NCBI RefSeq assembly: GCF_030486405.1
Contig: NZ_CP129613.1
Span: forward strand, 1,116,001 to 1,180,000
Direction: 5' to 3'
DNA length: 64,000 nt
Source: Mycolicibacterium sp. HK-90
Lineage (GTDB): Bacteria; Actinomycetota; Actinomycetes; Mycobacteriales; Mycobacteriaceae
Every line of letters begins with the position of its first letter. The first letter of the stretch is position 1. Positions 15,258 to 23,886 of this stretch are shown in pieces. A model generated the notes under the pieces. It made no database searches and was not told the origin of the DNA. It saw only the letters and a program-made list of their open reading frames with translations. The translations under genes were made by a program, and so were the position numbers.

Positions 15258-17042
15258 ATGGCCGGTGGGGTCGGGGGGCGTCACATGTCGCGGCGGTCGT
15301 TTCTGGCCGGCACTGCCACGGCCGGGATGGCCGCGGCAGCACTGAGCGGGCCGGGGAAGGCACAGGCCGCGCCGGGGTCCACGGTGGCGATCTTCGGCGC
15401 CGGTGTGGCCGGCCTGACTGCCGCACACGAGCTGGCCGAGCGTGGTTACCGCGTCACGGTGTTCGAACGAAAAGCGTTGGGTGGTAAGGCGCGGTCCATC
15501 CCGGCGCCGTCACCGTCGGGCAGTCCACTGCCGGCCGAACACGGCTTCCGGTTCTTCCCGGGTTTCTACCGCAACGTCACCGACACGATGCGGCGTATCC
15601 CGTTCGCCGGCAACAGCTTCGGTGTTTGGCAGAACCTGACCCGCGCGACGTCGTATCTGCACTCGGGGCTGGGCCGGGCGGATCTGACCATCCCCCTGCC
15701 GTTTCCGATCCCGACGCTGCCCAACCCGATCACACCCAAGGCGTTCATCGAGTCGGTGGCCACGGTGTTCCAGACGTTGTTCCGACTGCCGCCGCTGGAA
15801 GCGGTGTATGCCGCCCAGAAGCTCGCGGTGTACGTCACCAGCTGTGACGAGCGCAAGCTCGGCCAGTGGGACAACATGACCTGGGAGCGCTACATCGGGG
15901 CGGACCGCAAGAGCAAGGAGTACAACCGCTACCTTGCCGACGGCATCATCCGGAATCTGGCGGCCTCCAAATCCAAGGACGCCAGCGCCCATTCGATCGG
16001 ACTGGTCGGTGAGGCATCGGTGTGGTCGATCCTGCTGCTGGGCAACGACATCGACAACAAGGGATTCGACCGGGTGCTCAACGGGCCCACCAGTTCCCAG
16101 TGGATCGATCCGTGGGTGGCGCACCTGCAGTCCCTGGGGGTGACGTTCCGGCTCGGGCAGGCGCTGGCCCGGTTGACCCCCAACGGCCGCCACATCGCCT
16201 CGGCCACGGTGGTGGACGGCAACGGGGTCGCCCAGCCGGTGGTGGCCGACTGGTACATCTCGGCGGTGCCGTGCGAGAAGCTCGCCGCGGTACTCACACC
16301 CGATGTCCTCGCCGCCGATCCCAAGCTGGCCGCGGTGGCCGCGCTGCGCACCGAGTGGATGAACGGGTTGATGTTCTTCCTGCGCGAGCGTGTCGACGTC
16401 ACCAAGGGGCACGTCAACTACGTCGACTCCGGGTGGGGCATCACCTCGATCAGCGAGGCCCAATTCTGGAAGCGACCGCTGACCTCCTATGGCGACGGCA
16501 CCGTCAAGGACTGCCTGTCGGCGATCCTCTCGGACTGGAGCAGCCCGGGAAACTTCAACGGCCTCAGCGCCCGGCAGTGCACCCCACCGCAGATCGCCGC
16601 CGAGGCGTGGGCGCAGATCAAGGCGCACCTCAACGACACCAGCATCGTGGTGACCGACCGGATGGTGCACTCGTGGTTCCTCGACCCGTCGATCATCGAC
16701 TCGGGTACGCCCAATGTGCGCAACGACGAACCACTGTTCATCCAGGACCCGGGTTCGTGGGCGCGACGGCCGGAGGCCGTGACGGGCATCGACAACTTCT
16801 TCCTGGCCGGGGAGTGGATCAAGACCGATCAGAACGTCACGACCATGGAGGGTGCCAACGAGGGTGGCCGTTACGCCGCCAACGGGGTGTTGATGGCGTC
16901 GGGGTATGCGGGGCCGAAGGTCAATATCGTCGAGTTGTTCCAGGCGCCGTGGTGGGCCCCGTTCAAAGCCGCCGACAAGGCGCGGTACCGGGCCAGGCTG
17001 CCCCACGCGCTGGACATCGTCGACACGCGCTGGCCAACCTGA
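15258..17042 (+). CDS. Tat-exported FAD-dependent oxidoreductase (amine oxidase/phytoene desaturase fold)
   Basis: 594 residues. The N-terminus has a twin-arginine signal (SRRSFLAGTATAGMAAAAL, residues 11-29), so folded export with bound FAD is likely. The FAD-binding loop is VAIFGAGVAGLTAAHELAERG, followed by VFERKALGGKARS; the C-terminal FAD contact is NFFLAGEWIKTDQNVTTMEG with GANEGGRYAANGVL. Relatives are often annotated as hydroxysqualene dehydroxylase-like, but no hopanoid or squalene gene is nearby, so the substrate is unknown. ATG 15258 follows GAGGGG; ATG 15285 is an alternative that leaves the Tat motif intact. It diverges from mce operon 1 across the shared regulatory region. Confidence 0.85.
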   Translation: MAGGVGGRHMSRRSFLAGTATAGMAAAALSGPGKAQAAPGSTVAIFGAGVAGLTAAHELAERGYRVTVFERKALGGKARSIPAPSPSGSPLPAEHGFRFFPGFYRNVTDTMRRIPFAGNSFGVWQNLTRATSYLHSGLGRADLTIPLPFPIPTLPNPITPKAFIESVATVFQTLFRLPPLEAVYAAQKLAVYVTSCDERKLGQWDNMTWERYIGADRKSKEYNRYLADGIIRNLAASKSKDASAHSIGLVGEASVWSILLLGNDIDNKGFDRVLNGPTSSQWIDPWVAHLQSLGVTFRLGQALARLTPNGRHIASATVVDGNGVAQPVVADWYISAVPCEKLAAVLTPDVLAADPKLAAVAALRTEWMNGLMFFLRERVDVTKGHVNYVDSGWGITSISEAQFWKRPLTSYGDGTVKDCLSAILSDWSSPGNFNGLSARQCTPPQIAAEAWAQIKAHLNDTSIVVTDRMVHSWFLDPSIIDSGTPNVRNDEPLFIQDPGSWARRPEAVTGIDNFFLAGEWIKTDQNVTTMEGANEGGRYAANGVLMASGYAGPKVNIVELFQAPWWAPFKAADKARYRARLPHALDIVDTRWPT

Positions 17043-17051
17043 CCCTCTTAC

Positions 17052-17066
17052 TGAAAACAATTCCCA
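17052..17066. promoter_or_regulatory. Zur-box-like imperfect palindrome
   Basis: TGAAAACAATTCCCA lies 17 bases before the COG0523 start. The outer TG..CA and inner AA..TT positions are symmetric and the sequence resembles the left half of mycobacterial Zur operators (TGAAAATCATTTTCA type). COG0523 genes are commonly zinc-regulated, which supports the reading. It begins 9 bases after the stop codon of the upstream gene. Confidence 0.4.
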
Positions 17067-17083
17067 ATAACTACGATGGCCCA

Positions 17084-18016
17084 GTGACATCGGTACCTGT
17101 GCTGGCGGTCGCCGGTCATCTCGGCGCCGGAAAGACCACGCTGCTCAACCATCTGCTGCGCAACAGTCGCGGTGTCCGGATCGGTGCGCTGGTCAACGAC
17201 TTCGGTGCGGTCAACATCGATGCCATGCTGGTGGCCGGTCAGGTCGACGCGATGGCGTCGCTCTCCAACGGGTGCATCTGCTGTGCGGTGGACGCCGAAG
17301 AGGCCGGCGAGATGCTGAGCAAGCTCGCCGCCGTCAAGCCCCGACTGGATCTGATCGTGGTGGAGGCCAGCGGTGTGGCCGAACCTGCCGCCCTGGCCCG
17401 CACCATCATCACAACCGACGATCCCCGCTACCACTACGCCGGGTTGGTCCTGGTGCTCGACGGCCTGCAACCCGAACTGGGGCACGGGCTTCCGGTCGCC
17501 GATCTCGTGGTGCTCAACAAGGCGTCCTCGGCTCCTGACGTCGACGACCTGCTCGCCCGGATCCGCGAGCTCAATCCTCGGGTTCCGGTGCTGCCCACCG
17601 ATTTTGCCCGGATCGACCCCGAGCTGCTGATCGACCCGCCGGCGCGGGCGCCGCAGGCCCAGCTGTCCTTCGACGAGCTGCTGCACGACGAGCACGATCA
17701 CGACCATCCCGCGTATCAGAGCGTCGAATTCCGCACCGATGCCGTGGTGAACCCGCGCCGGTTCATGGAGTTCCTGCAGAACCGCCCCGAAGGCCTCTAC
17801 CGGGCAAAAGGTTTCGTCGACTTCGGCGCACAACGCTTCCTGCTGCAGCTCGTGGGCAGCTCGCTGCGGTTCGAGAAGAGGCGCGGGGGCGGCACCGAAT
17901 TGGTGCTGATAGGCACCGGGATGGAGCCGGCGGCAGTGCTGGCCGGGCTGCAGCGGTGCACCGACGAGCCGGCGGACGAGAACGCGATGCTCGGCGTCCT
18001 CAAGTACGTGGTGTAG
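17084..18016 (+). CDS. COG0523 (CobW/ZNG-type) GTPase metallochaperone
   Basis: 310 residues of the G3E P-loop GTPase family. It shows the Walker A GHLGAGKTTLLNHLL, the metal-binding CxCC motif in SNGCICCAVD, the switch/Walker B LDLIVVEASGVAEP, the guanine-specificity motif VVLNKAS, a His-rich metal-binding stretch (LLHDEHDHDHPAY), and a C-terminal CobW_C domain (YRAKGFVDFGAQRFLLQLVG). The likely role is delivery of zinc to client proteins under zinc limitation. GTG 17084 is the only start that keeps the P-loop near the N-terminus; no strong ribosome site is present. The Zur-like box upstream supports zinc control. ppnP follows 61 bases downstream. Confidence 0.88.
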   Translation: MTSVPVLAVAGHLGAGKTTLLNHLLRNSRGVRIGALVNDFGAVNIDAMLVAGQVDAMASLSNGCICCAVDAEEAGEMLSKLAAVKPRLDLIVVEASGVAEPAALARTIITTDDPRYHYAGLVLVLDGLQPELGHGLPVADLVVLNKASSAPDVDDLLARIRELNPRVPVLPTDFARIDPELLIDPPARAPQAQLSFDELLHDEHDHDHPAYQSVEFRTDAVVNPRRFMEFLQNRPEGLYRAKGFVDFGAQRFLLQLVGSSLRFEKRRGGGTELVLIGTGMEPAAVLAGLQRCTDEPADENAMLGVLKYVV

Positions 18017-18077
18017 CCGGCGGCAGCGGTTCCTCGCCCGCGTATCCTGACCGCTCACCCGAATTCAAGGAGCCACA

Positions 18078-18359
18078 TTGTTCAAGGTCAACGAGTACTT
18101 CGGTGGCGATGTCGCATCGATCGCCTTCGCGGCGCCCGAGGGGCCTGCGACCGTCGGCGTGATGGCTGTCGGCGAATACGAGTTCGGTACCTCCCAGCTC
18201 GAGATCATGCACGTGGTCTCGGGTGCGCTGACGGTCAAGCTGCCCGGTAGCCAGGAGTGGGAAACCTTCGCGGCCGGAACACAATTCACCGTGCCCGCCG
18301 ACAGCAAGTTCCAGGTGCGCGTCGAAACCGAGACGGCCTACCTGTGCGAATACCGCTGA
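18078..18359 (+). CDS. ppnP: Pyrimidine/purine nucleoside phosphorylase PpnP
   Basis: 93 residues, the full length of the DUF1255/PpnP single-cupin family. PpnP phosphorolyses several nucleosides to base plus ribose-1-phosphate. Conserved features are [17 protein letters not shown], the [20 protein letters not shown] run and [29 protein letters not shown] 18078 is chosen because AAGGAG lies 6 bases upstream and the family begins with this exact N-terminus. It lies downstream of the COG0523 gene and could be co-transcribed with it. A palindromic repeat follows 27 bases after its stop. Confidence 0.92.
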   Translation: MFKVNEYFGGDVASIAFAAPEGPATVGVMAVGEYEFGTSQLEIMHVVSGALTVKLPGSQEWETFAAGTQFTVPADSKFQVRVETETAYLCEYR

Positions 18360-18386
18360 CATAGGCGCGTTGTCGTCTTACCCGCA

Positions 18387-18445
18387 CCGATTTCCACCCC
18401 AGGGCTGTTCGACAGCGCGAACCACGACCCTCGGGTAGGAAGCGG
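18387..18445. repeat. Dispersed palindrome, family 2, left copy
   Basis: 21-base arms (18387-18407 and 18425-18445) match in 15 of 21 positions when folded. The left arm begins CCGATTTCCACCCCAGGG. A clearly related element with the same arm consensus lies at 23290-23349. Here it sits between the convergent ppnP and GntR genes, so it could serve as a two-way terminator. Confidence 0.7.
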
Positions 18446-18454
18446 CGCGTACGG

Positions 18455-19108
18455 CTACCGGTTCCTGAGGTAATCGAGCAGTCGTTGCTCGGCATGCTGG
18501 AGATGCTCGTCACCCAGCCGTACCGCACGGTCGTGGTCACCCTCGGTGATCGCGGTCAAGATGCCGCTGTGCTCCTCATGGATCACTGCCGGGTCGAGGA
18601 GGTGGTGGCTCTGGACCTGGGCGAGGCACAGCCGCATCTCGTTGACTACCAGTCGATGTGCCCGATCCAGGTGTGGGCTGCCGAGGCTGTGCACCAACTC
18701 GGTGTGCAGGCAGATGTCGGCCTCGACCACGGTGACGAGGTCGTTCCCGGCGATGGCCGTGCGAAAAGTCTCGTGCGCTTCCCGGGCGGCATCGGAATAG
18801 CTGCGTTCGCGGGCCAGCAGGCCGTACGCCTGGCTCTCGATGAACCGCCGGGCGAAATACAGATCCTGCACCTGTGCGATGTCGAGTACCGGGACCCGTG
18901 CGCTGCGGTGCGCTGTTCGTTTGAGTAGGCCCTCGGCCACCAGATGCTCGATCGCCGCTTTCGCCGTCTGGCGAGCGACGCCGTAGTCGCTCGCGACCGA
19001 GGCCTCGGTCACGGGACGCCCGGCAGGAATGTCCTCGGTGAGGATCCGCTCACGCAGTGACACCACGAGTGCCTCTCCCACGGACCGCGTATCGAGCTCG
19101 AACGTCAT
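18455..19108 (-). CDS. GntR-family transcription regulator (FadR/FCD type)
   Basis: 217 residues. The N-terminal winged helix-turn-helix covers residues 5-70 (LRERILTEDIPAGRPVTEAS, ASDYGVARQTAKAAIEHLVAEGLL), and the C-terminal all-helical FCD ligand domain includes DLYFARRFIESQAYGLLARE, the metal/ligand residues in ADICLHTELVHSLGSPHL and VIHEEHSGILTAI. Ligands of this class are usually small carboxylates. ATG 19108 follows GGAAGGAAC; the long in-frame extension upstream is non-coding. It faces the glycerate kinase gene across 118 bases, so it probably controls that operon as well as itself. Confidence 0.9.
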   Translation of the reverse strand: MTFELDTRSVGEALVVSLRERILTEDIPAGRPVTEASVASDYGVARQTAKAAIEHLVAEGLLKRTAHRSARVPVLDIAQVQDLYFARRFIESQAYGLLARERSYSDAAREAHETFRTAIAGNDLVTVVEADICLHTELVHSLGSPHLDRAHRLVVNEMRLCLAQVQSHHLLDPAVIHEEHSGILTAITEGDHDRAVRLGDEHLQHAEQRLLDYLRNR

Positions 19109-19226
19109 TCCGACAGTTCCTTCCCAGCGTGAGGGCATCAGTGTATCGGCGGTCGTTCGATCGGCCGACAACCAATCTGCCCGTTGTGCTAACTTGACGA
19201 ACAATATCCAAGTGACGGAGGACACG

Positions 19227-20378
19227 TTGACCCCGGAATGCACGCAGATCGTGCTCGCGCCCGACAAGTTCAAGGGCAGCCTGACGGCCGCCGAGGTGGT
19301 CGAGTCGATGGCTCTCGGGTGCGGTGATCTGGGAATGCGGGACCGGTGTGTACCGCTGGCCATCGCCGACGGGGGCGACGGCAGCGTCGAGGCAGCACTG
19401 CGGTCGGGATGGTCCGCGCGCCGGTTGCCCGTGGTCGATGCGTGGGGACAGGCGCGCGCCACCACCGTCGCGGTCGCAGGGAGACGCGCCATCGTCGAGG
19501 TTGCCGCCATCTGCGGCATGGCGGGGTTGCGGCTCAGCCCGCGGCAGGCGCTGTCGGCGTCCAGTTTCGGGGTCGGCCTGGTCATTGCCGCCCTGCTCGA
19601 TGACGGATTCGACGACATCACAGTCGGTCTCGGCGGTTCGGCGACGACCGACGGTGGAGCCGGGATGCTCGCGGCACTCGGCATGAAACTTGTCGACGCC
19701 GGAGGCGACGCGATCGAACCGGCGGGCATCCGGCTGCTGTCACTGGCCGCCGTCGACACCACCGGCCTGCACCCGCGGCTGGCCTCAGCGCGCCTGACCA
19801 TGGCCTGCGACGTGGACAATCCGATGGTCGGGATCGACGGCTCGGCCGAGGTCTTCGCCCGTCAGAAGGGTGCCGACGACGACGCCATCGGGATGCTGTC
19901 CGCAGCGCTCGCGCACATGGCGGCGATGGTCGAACCGGTCGTCGATCGCCTCGGTCTGCACTGTTCGCCTGGTTCCGGTGCGGCCGGTGGCCTGGCCTGG
20001 GCGGGAATGGTCCTCGGCGCCGAATTGCGGTCCGGCGCCGACCTGTTCCTGGAAATGCTCGGTGCCCGTGACCTCATCGCGGGGTCCAGGCTCCTCCTCA
20101 CCGGGGAAGGCTGTCTCGATGAGCAGAGTCTGCGGGGCAAGGGGCCGGTCGCGGTGGCTGCCCTGGCCGCGGAGCTGGGGGTGCGAAGTGTGGCGGTGGT
20201 CGGGACGAACCGGTTGGCATCCGGTGCCGGCTCGCCGTTCGCGGAGGTGCGCGCGCTGGATCGGATCGACTCCCGCTGCGCCGACGACCCCGAGCTCACC
20301 CGTGCCCTGCTGCGCCGAGCCGCGGCGGACCTGCTCGCCCGACATGTCCTCTCACCCGAGTTCGAAGGAGCGCGCTAG
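19227..20378 (+). CDS. Glycerate kinase (GarK/GlxK class)
   Basis: 383 residues, normal length for class I bacterial glycerate kinases, which phosphorylate glycerate to 2- or 3-phosphoglycerate and feed it into glycolysis. Family motifs: IVLAPDKFKGSLTAAEV at the N-terminus, IADGGDGSVEA, GLGGSATTDGGAGMLAALG, ACDVDNP and GSGAAGGLAWAG, GEGCLDEQSLRGKGP. TTG 19227 is chosen because GGAGG sits 5 bases upstream; GTG 19212 is an in-frame alternative. Its TAG stop is followed at once by the ATG of the secernin gene, so the two are coupled. It is probably repressed by the divergent GntR protein. Confidence 0.92.
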   Translation: MTPECTQIVLAPDKFKGSLTAAEVVESMALGCGDLGMRDRCVPLAIADGGDGSVEAALRSGWSARRLPVVDAWGQARATTVAVAGRRAIVEVAAICGMAGLRLSPRQALSASSFGVGLVIAALLDDGFDDITVGLGGSATTDGGAGMLAALGMKLVDAGGDAIEPAGIRLLSLAAVDTTGLHPRLASARLTMACDVDNPMVGIDGSAEVFARQKGADDDAIGMLSAALAHMAAMVEPVVDRLGLHCSPGSGAAGGLAWAGMVLGAELRSGADLFLEMLGARDLIAGSRLLLTGEGCLDEQSLRGKGPVAVAALAAELGVRSVAVVGTNRLASGAGSPFAEVRALDRIDSRCADDPELTRALLRRAAADLLARHVLSPEFEGAR

Positions 20379-21800
20379 ATGATCCAGCGACCGTGGAGCT
20401 GCGACACTTTCGTCGCACTGCCGGATGCGACGCGCGGCGGCGCGACCATCTTCGGCAAGAACAGCGACCGGCCCGCCGGCGAAGCGCAACCGTTGCGGCG
20501 CAGCCCGGCCCGTACCGCGGGCGCCCCACTGAGGCTCGCGTACCTCACCATCGAGGATGCCGACTCCTACGCCCACATCGGTTCGGCGCCGTTCTGGTGC
20601 TGGGGCTACGAGATCGGCGTCAACGAACATCGCGTCGCGATCGGCAACGAAGCCGTCTTCACTCGCGCCTGGGCGTCGGCTGTCGCCGACGAGAGTGCCG
20701 GTCGCGGGCCACAACCCGGCATCCTGGGCATGGAACTCGTGCGCCTGGGCCTCGAGCGCGGCGCGACCGCGCACCAGGCAGTGACCGTGATGACCCGGCT
20801 GCTCGAAGAGCACGGCCAATGGGGCTCGGCGATCGTGGGAAAGGACCACGGGCCCGGGGCCTACGACAATGCGTATCTGATCGCCGATCCGAACGAGGCC
20901 TGGATCCTGGAGACGGCCGGCCGGGACTGGGCGGCCAAGCGCGTCCGCAGCGGCCCGTACGCGATCAGCAACGAGCTCTCGATCCGCACCGACCCCGATC
21001 TCATGAGCGACGGGCTGGCTCGCCGTGCCGTCGACGCCGGTTGGTACCCCGCCGATCGGACCTTCGACGTGGCCGATGCGTATACCGATCCCGGTACGCC
21101 GCTGCAGGTTTCACACCTCCGCCGGCGGCGGGCCCAAGAATTGCTCGCGGCCGCCGCCCGCACCGGTGGCGGACTCGACGTGCCTGCGGCGTTCGGGGTC
21201 CTGCGGGATCACCTGGAGGGCACGTTCCTGGGTGGCCCGACGTTCGACGCGGCGCGCCCCGACTTCCTCACCCTGTGCATGCACGAGCACCCCTCCGGGT
21301 TCACCTGGGGCAATACCGCGGCCTCGCTCGTCGTCGAGCTGCATGCCGACCCGGATCGCCCGGTGGCGCTGTGGTGGTGTCCGGTGACGCCGTGCACGGG
21401 TGTGTACGTTCCGTACTTCGTCGAATCCGGACGTCTACCCGACAACGTGCAGCGGCCGCTGCCCGCCGGAACATCGTGGGATCCCCGCGATCACAGTGCC
21501 GCGGGCCATGATCCGGTGTCGACCTGGTGGCGATGGCAGCAGCTCCTCGACGCCGCCAAGGACCCCGCGGCCCGCGATTTCGCCAACCGTGCCGCCGCCA
21601 TCCGGCGAGAATTCGATGCTCTCGAACGTGAATGGCTCGTTGCGAGTGCAGATGTGAAGCCGGATCCCTCCGAGCTCGCAGCCTTCACGGACTACTGTCT
21701 CGGCGCGGCCACGCGTACCGCGACCGAGTTCATCGAGCGATTCGGCGCCGACCCCCAACGCCCTGTCGACCCCCGCTGGTCGGCCGCCGTAACTGTCTGA
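20379..21800 (+). CDS. Secernin-like C69-family hydrolase
   Basis: 473 residues. The N-terminus CDTFVALPDAT (nucleophile Cys8) followed by FGKNSDRPAGEAQPL is the signature of secernins, Ntn-type hydrolases of peptidase family C69. Further family runs are YEIGVNEHRVAIGNEAVFTR, WGSAIVGKDHGPGAYDNAYLI, and CMHEHPSGFTWGNTAASLVV. Such enzymes cut small peptides or amide bonds; the natural substrate here is unknown. Cys8 would be exposed without propeptide cleavage of more than a few residues. The ATG directly follows the glycerate kinase stop. Together with the next gene, a nucleobase-type permease, it suggests a small catabolic operon for an amide-bearing compound. Confidence 0.85.
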   Translation: MIQRPWSCDTFVALPDATRGGATIFGKNSDRPAGEAQPLRRSPARTAGAPLRLAYLTIEDADSYAHIGSAPFWCWGYEIGVNEHRVAIGNEAVFTRAWASAVADESAGRGPQPGILGMELVRLGLERGATAHQAVTVMTRLLEEHGQWGSAIVGKDHGPGAYDNAYLIADPNEAWILETAGRDWAAKRVRSGPYAISNELSIRTDPDLMSDGLARRAVDAGWYPADRTFDVADAYTDPGTPLQVSHLRRRRAQELLAAAARTGGGLDVPAAFGVLRDHLEGTFLGGPTFDAARPDFLTLCMHEHPSGFTWGNTAASLVVELHADPDRPVALWWCPVTPCTGVYVPYFVESGRLPDNVQRPLPAGTSWDPRDHSAAGHDPVSTWWRWQQLLDAAKDPAARDFANRAAAIRREFDALEREWLVASADVKPDPSELAAFTDYCLGAATRTATEFIERFGADPQRPVDPRWSAAVTV

Positions 21801-21835
21801 ACCGTCCGGAAAACCCCTTTCAACAACGGAGTGTG

Positions 21836-23265
21836 ATGTCTCTACGCAGCCTGTTCCGCGGTCCGGAGGCCTCGATCGATGACCAGATCGAGAGCTACGC
21901 CATCGACCGGGTGCCGGACAACAAACGGTGGCCGATCCCCGCGATCAGCCTTGTCCTCCTCGGTAATGCCACGGCGATGTTCTTCTTCTCGTTCGGCGCT
22001 CAGCAGACCTTCCTCGTCGGTTGGCCGATGATGCTCATCCCGATCGGGTACTTCTTCTTCGGCGCGATCCTCATCGGCGCGCTGACGATGCGGATGGCCA
22101 GCCGGGAAGGCCTGTCGCAGAGCCTGATATCCCGTGCGCTCGGTTTCGGCAGTCGCGGAGCGGCGGTGACGTCGTTCATCTATGCCATCAACTTCGTGTA
22201 CTACTTCCTGTTCGAGGGCACCATCGTGTCCCACGCGCTGGCGTTCTATTTCGACATCCCGATCGGCTCATTGGCTGGAGTCGCGATCTTCGCGTTGATC
22301 GGTTTGGTCACAATCGGTTTCGTGTGGCGGGGGATGTACGCGATGTCTGCCCTGCAGACCTGGGGCTTTCCGATCTTCGTGGGTCTGATGGTGTGGGCGC
22401 TGATCTCGCTGGGATCGAAGCACACAGTGGTCGGCCCCAGCGGATGGGAGGCGACCGGGGTATCGGGCGGTGCCGCGTTGTGGACCGCGATGAGCTTCGC
22501 CAACGGTCAGATGATCTTCCAGGGTTTGATGGCAACTGATTACGGCCGGTTCGCCAAGCGCACGATCCGCTACCGCGGTACCGCGTCGATCATGCTGCTC
22601 GAGCTGGTCCCGATGTTCGCGGTGATCTTCCTCGGCGCGATGCTGGGCGCCTCGCTGGTCGGCGAATTCGGTACGGAGAAGGCGCAGGATCCCGGTTTCG
22701 TCTTCGTCCACCTGATGGGGTTGGCGGGTGTCGTTTTCGTGTTGGTCACCCAGATCCGCATCAACGTGATGAACCTCTACGGCGGGTCGATCACATTGTC
22801 GAGTGGATTCGACGCATCGCACACTTCCGGCCGGGCCGGCCGTGGTGGATGTTCGCGGTGTGGTTGTTCGGCGTGATCTTCTACGCCACCAACGTGATCA
22901 ACCACCTTGGCACGTTCCTCGCGATCACGGGCGTCCTGACCAACACGTGGGTGCTGATCATCCTCGCCGACTATTTCATCTGCCGGCGCTGGCTGAAGCT
23001 CGGCCGCGCGGAGAACGTCGAATACCGCGAAGGCGAAGTCCGTGAATGGAATCCGTGCGGTCTGACCTCCTTGGCCATTGCGGTGTTCGTCGGTGCGCTC
23101 GGCATTCTCGAGGTCTATCCCGTGGCGTATGCGTCGTTCCTCGCGATGTTCGTCGGACCCGTCATCCACATCGCGATGACGGTGGCGACCAAGGGCCGGT
23201 ACTACACCCCCACGGCTCAGGTGGCCGCACAGGTGCCCGGTGAGCCGGCTTCCCGAGATCGTTGA
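21836..23265 (+). pseudogene. NCS1-type cytosine/purine permease, interrupted by a frameshift
   Basis: The first 330 or so residues (ATG 21836) read as an NCS1 (nucleobase:cation symport-1) permease: IPAISLVLLGNATAMFFFSF, GRALGF-like SRALGFGSRGAAVTSFIYAI, WTAMSFANGQMIFQGLMATD, NVMNLYGGSITLSSGFD. At about 22812 the reading frame is lost and stops at 22876. The family sequence continues in the next frame (RIAHFRPGRPWWMFAVWLFG, then ILADYFICRRWLKLGRAENV) to 23265. Restoring one C in TTCGACGCATCGCAC would rejoin the two halves, so this is a one-base deletion or a sequencing error. If real, transport is probably lost. It is the third gene of the glycerate kinase operon. Confidence 0.85.
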
Positions 23266-23289
23266 CGCCGGCTCAGGTGTGCCGTTCTG

Positions 23290-23349
23290 CCGGTTTCTGC
23301 ACCAGGGCTGTGGCCGCCCTCGGAAGCGCGGCCCTGGGGTAGAAATCGG
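23290..23349. repeat. Dispersed palindrome, family 2, right copy
   Basis: Arms at 23290-23310 and 23329-23349 match in 17 or more of 21 folded positions. The left arm begins CCGGTTTCTGCACCAGGG and the complement of the right arm begins CCGATTTCTACCCCAGGG. It is related to 18387-18445. The two copies enclose the regulator-kinase-hydrolase-permease cassette exactly. Confidence 0.72.
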
Positions 23350-23388
23350 CGAACGCGTGCGAACGTGTGCGGCCACGGGGATTCGGGT

Positions 23389-23886
23389 ATGTACCGACGC
23401 ATGCGACCGATCACCCTGGCCAAGACGGCCACCGCGGCACTGACCACTGCGCTCGTCGGCGGGCTGGCCAGCAGGCCCGCGCAGTCCACGTGGTACGAGC
23501 AGCTGCGTAAGCCGTCCTTTCAGCCTCCGCGGCAAGCCTTTCCGATCGTGTGGCCGATCCTGTACGCCGGCATCGCGGTGGTGTCGGCACGCACGATCGA
23601 TTGGCTGCGCGCCGAGGGGAAGACCACGCAGGCCCGCTCCTACACCGCGGCACTGGCTGGGAACCTGGCCGTCAACGCCGCGTGGTCGTGGGTGTTCTTC
23701 TCCCAGCGGCAGCTCGGCGCGGCAGCCGTCACCGCCGCCGCGCTGACCGCCAGCAGTGCCGACCTGACCCGTCGCGCGGTACAGGCGCAGGGCGCCCCCG
23801 GCGCGATCCTCACGCCCTATCCGCTGTGGTGTGCCTTCGCCACGGCACTGTCCACTCGGATCTGGATGCTCAACCGGGTCAGCTGA
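23389..23886 (+). CDS. TspO/MBR family membrane protein
   Basis: 165 residues with five predicted helices, the normal TspO topology. Family marks are STWYEQLRKPSFQPPRQAFPIVW (WYxxLxKPxxxPP), VWPILYAGIAVVSA, NLAVNAAWSWVFFSQRQLGAAAV and PYPLWCAFATALSTRIWMLN. TspO proteins bind porphyrins and other hydrophobic ligands and are linked to tetrapyrrole and stress physiology. ATG 23389 follows GGGGATTCGGG; ATG 23401 is an equally reasonable start. Its 3' end overlaps the convergent menJ by 8 bases. It lies just outside the right palindrome of the accessory cassette. Confidence 0.9.
   Translation: MYRRMRPITLAKTATAALTTALVGGLASRPAQSTWYEQLRKPSFQPPRQAFPIVWPILYAGIAVVSARTIDWLRAEGKTTQARSYTAALAGNLAVNAAWSWVFFSQRQLGAAAVTAAALTASSADLTRRAVQAQGAPGAILTPYPLWCAFATALSTRIWMLNRVS

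Noticed and set aside
16022..17080. Long plus-strand frame fused to the front of the COG0523 gene
   Set aside because: It is an out-of-frame shadow of the FAD oxidoreductase; the P-loop protein begins at 17084.
22795..22876. Programmed ribosomal frameshift in the NCS1 permease gene
   Set aside because: No slippery heptamer, pseudoknot or internal stop arrangement was seen; a simple one-base loss explains it, and permeases are not known to use recoding.
18387..23349. Integron attC sites as an explanation for the family 2 palindromes
   Set aside because: The ends lack the RYYYAAC/GTTRRRY boxes, there is no integrase gene, and the block is a multi-gene operon unlike integron cassettes.
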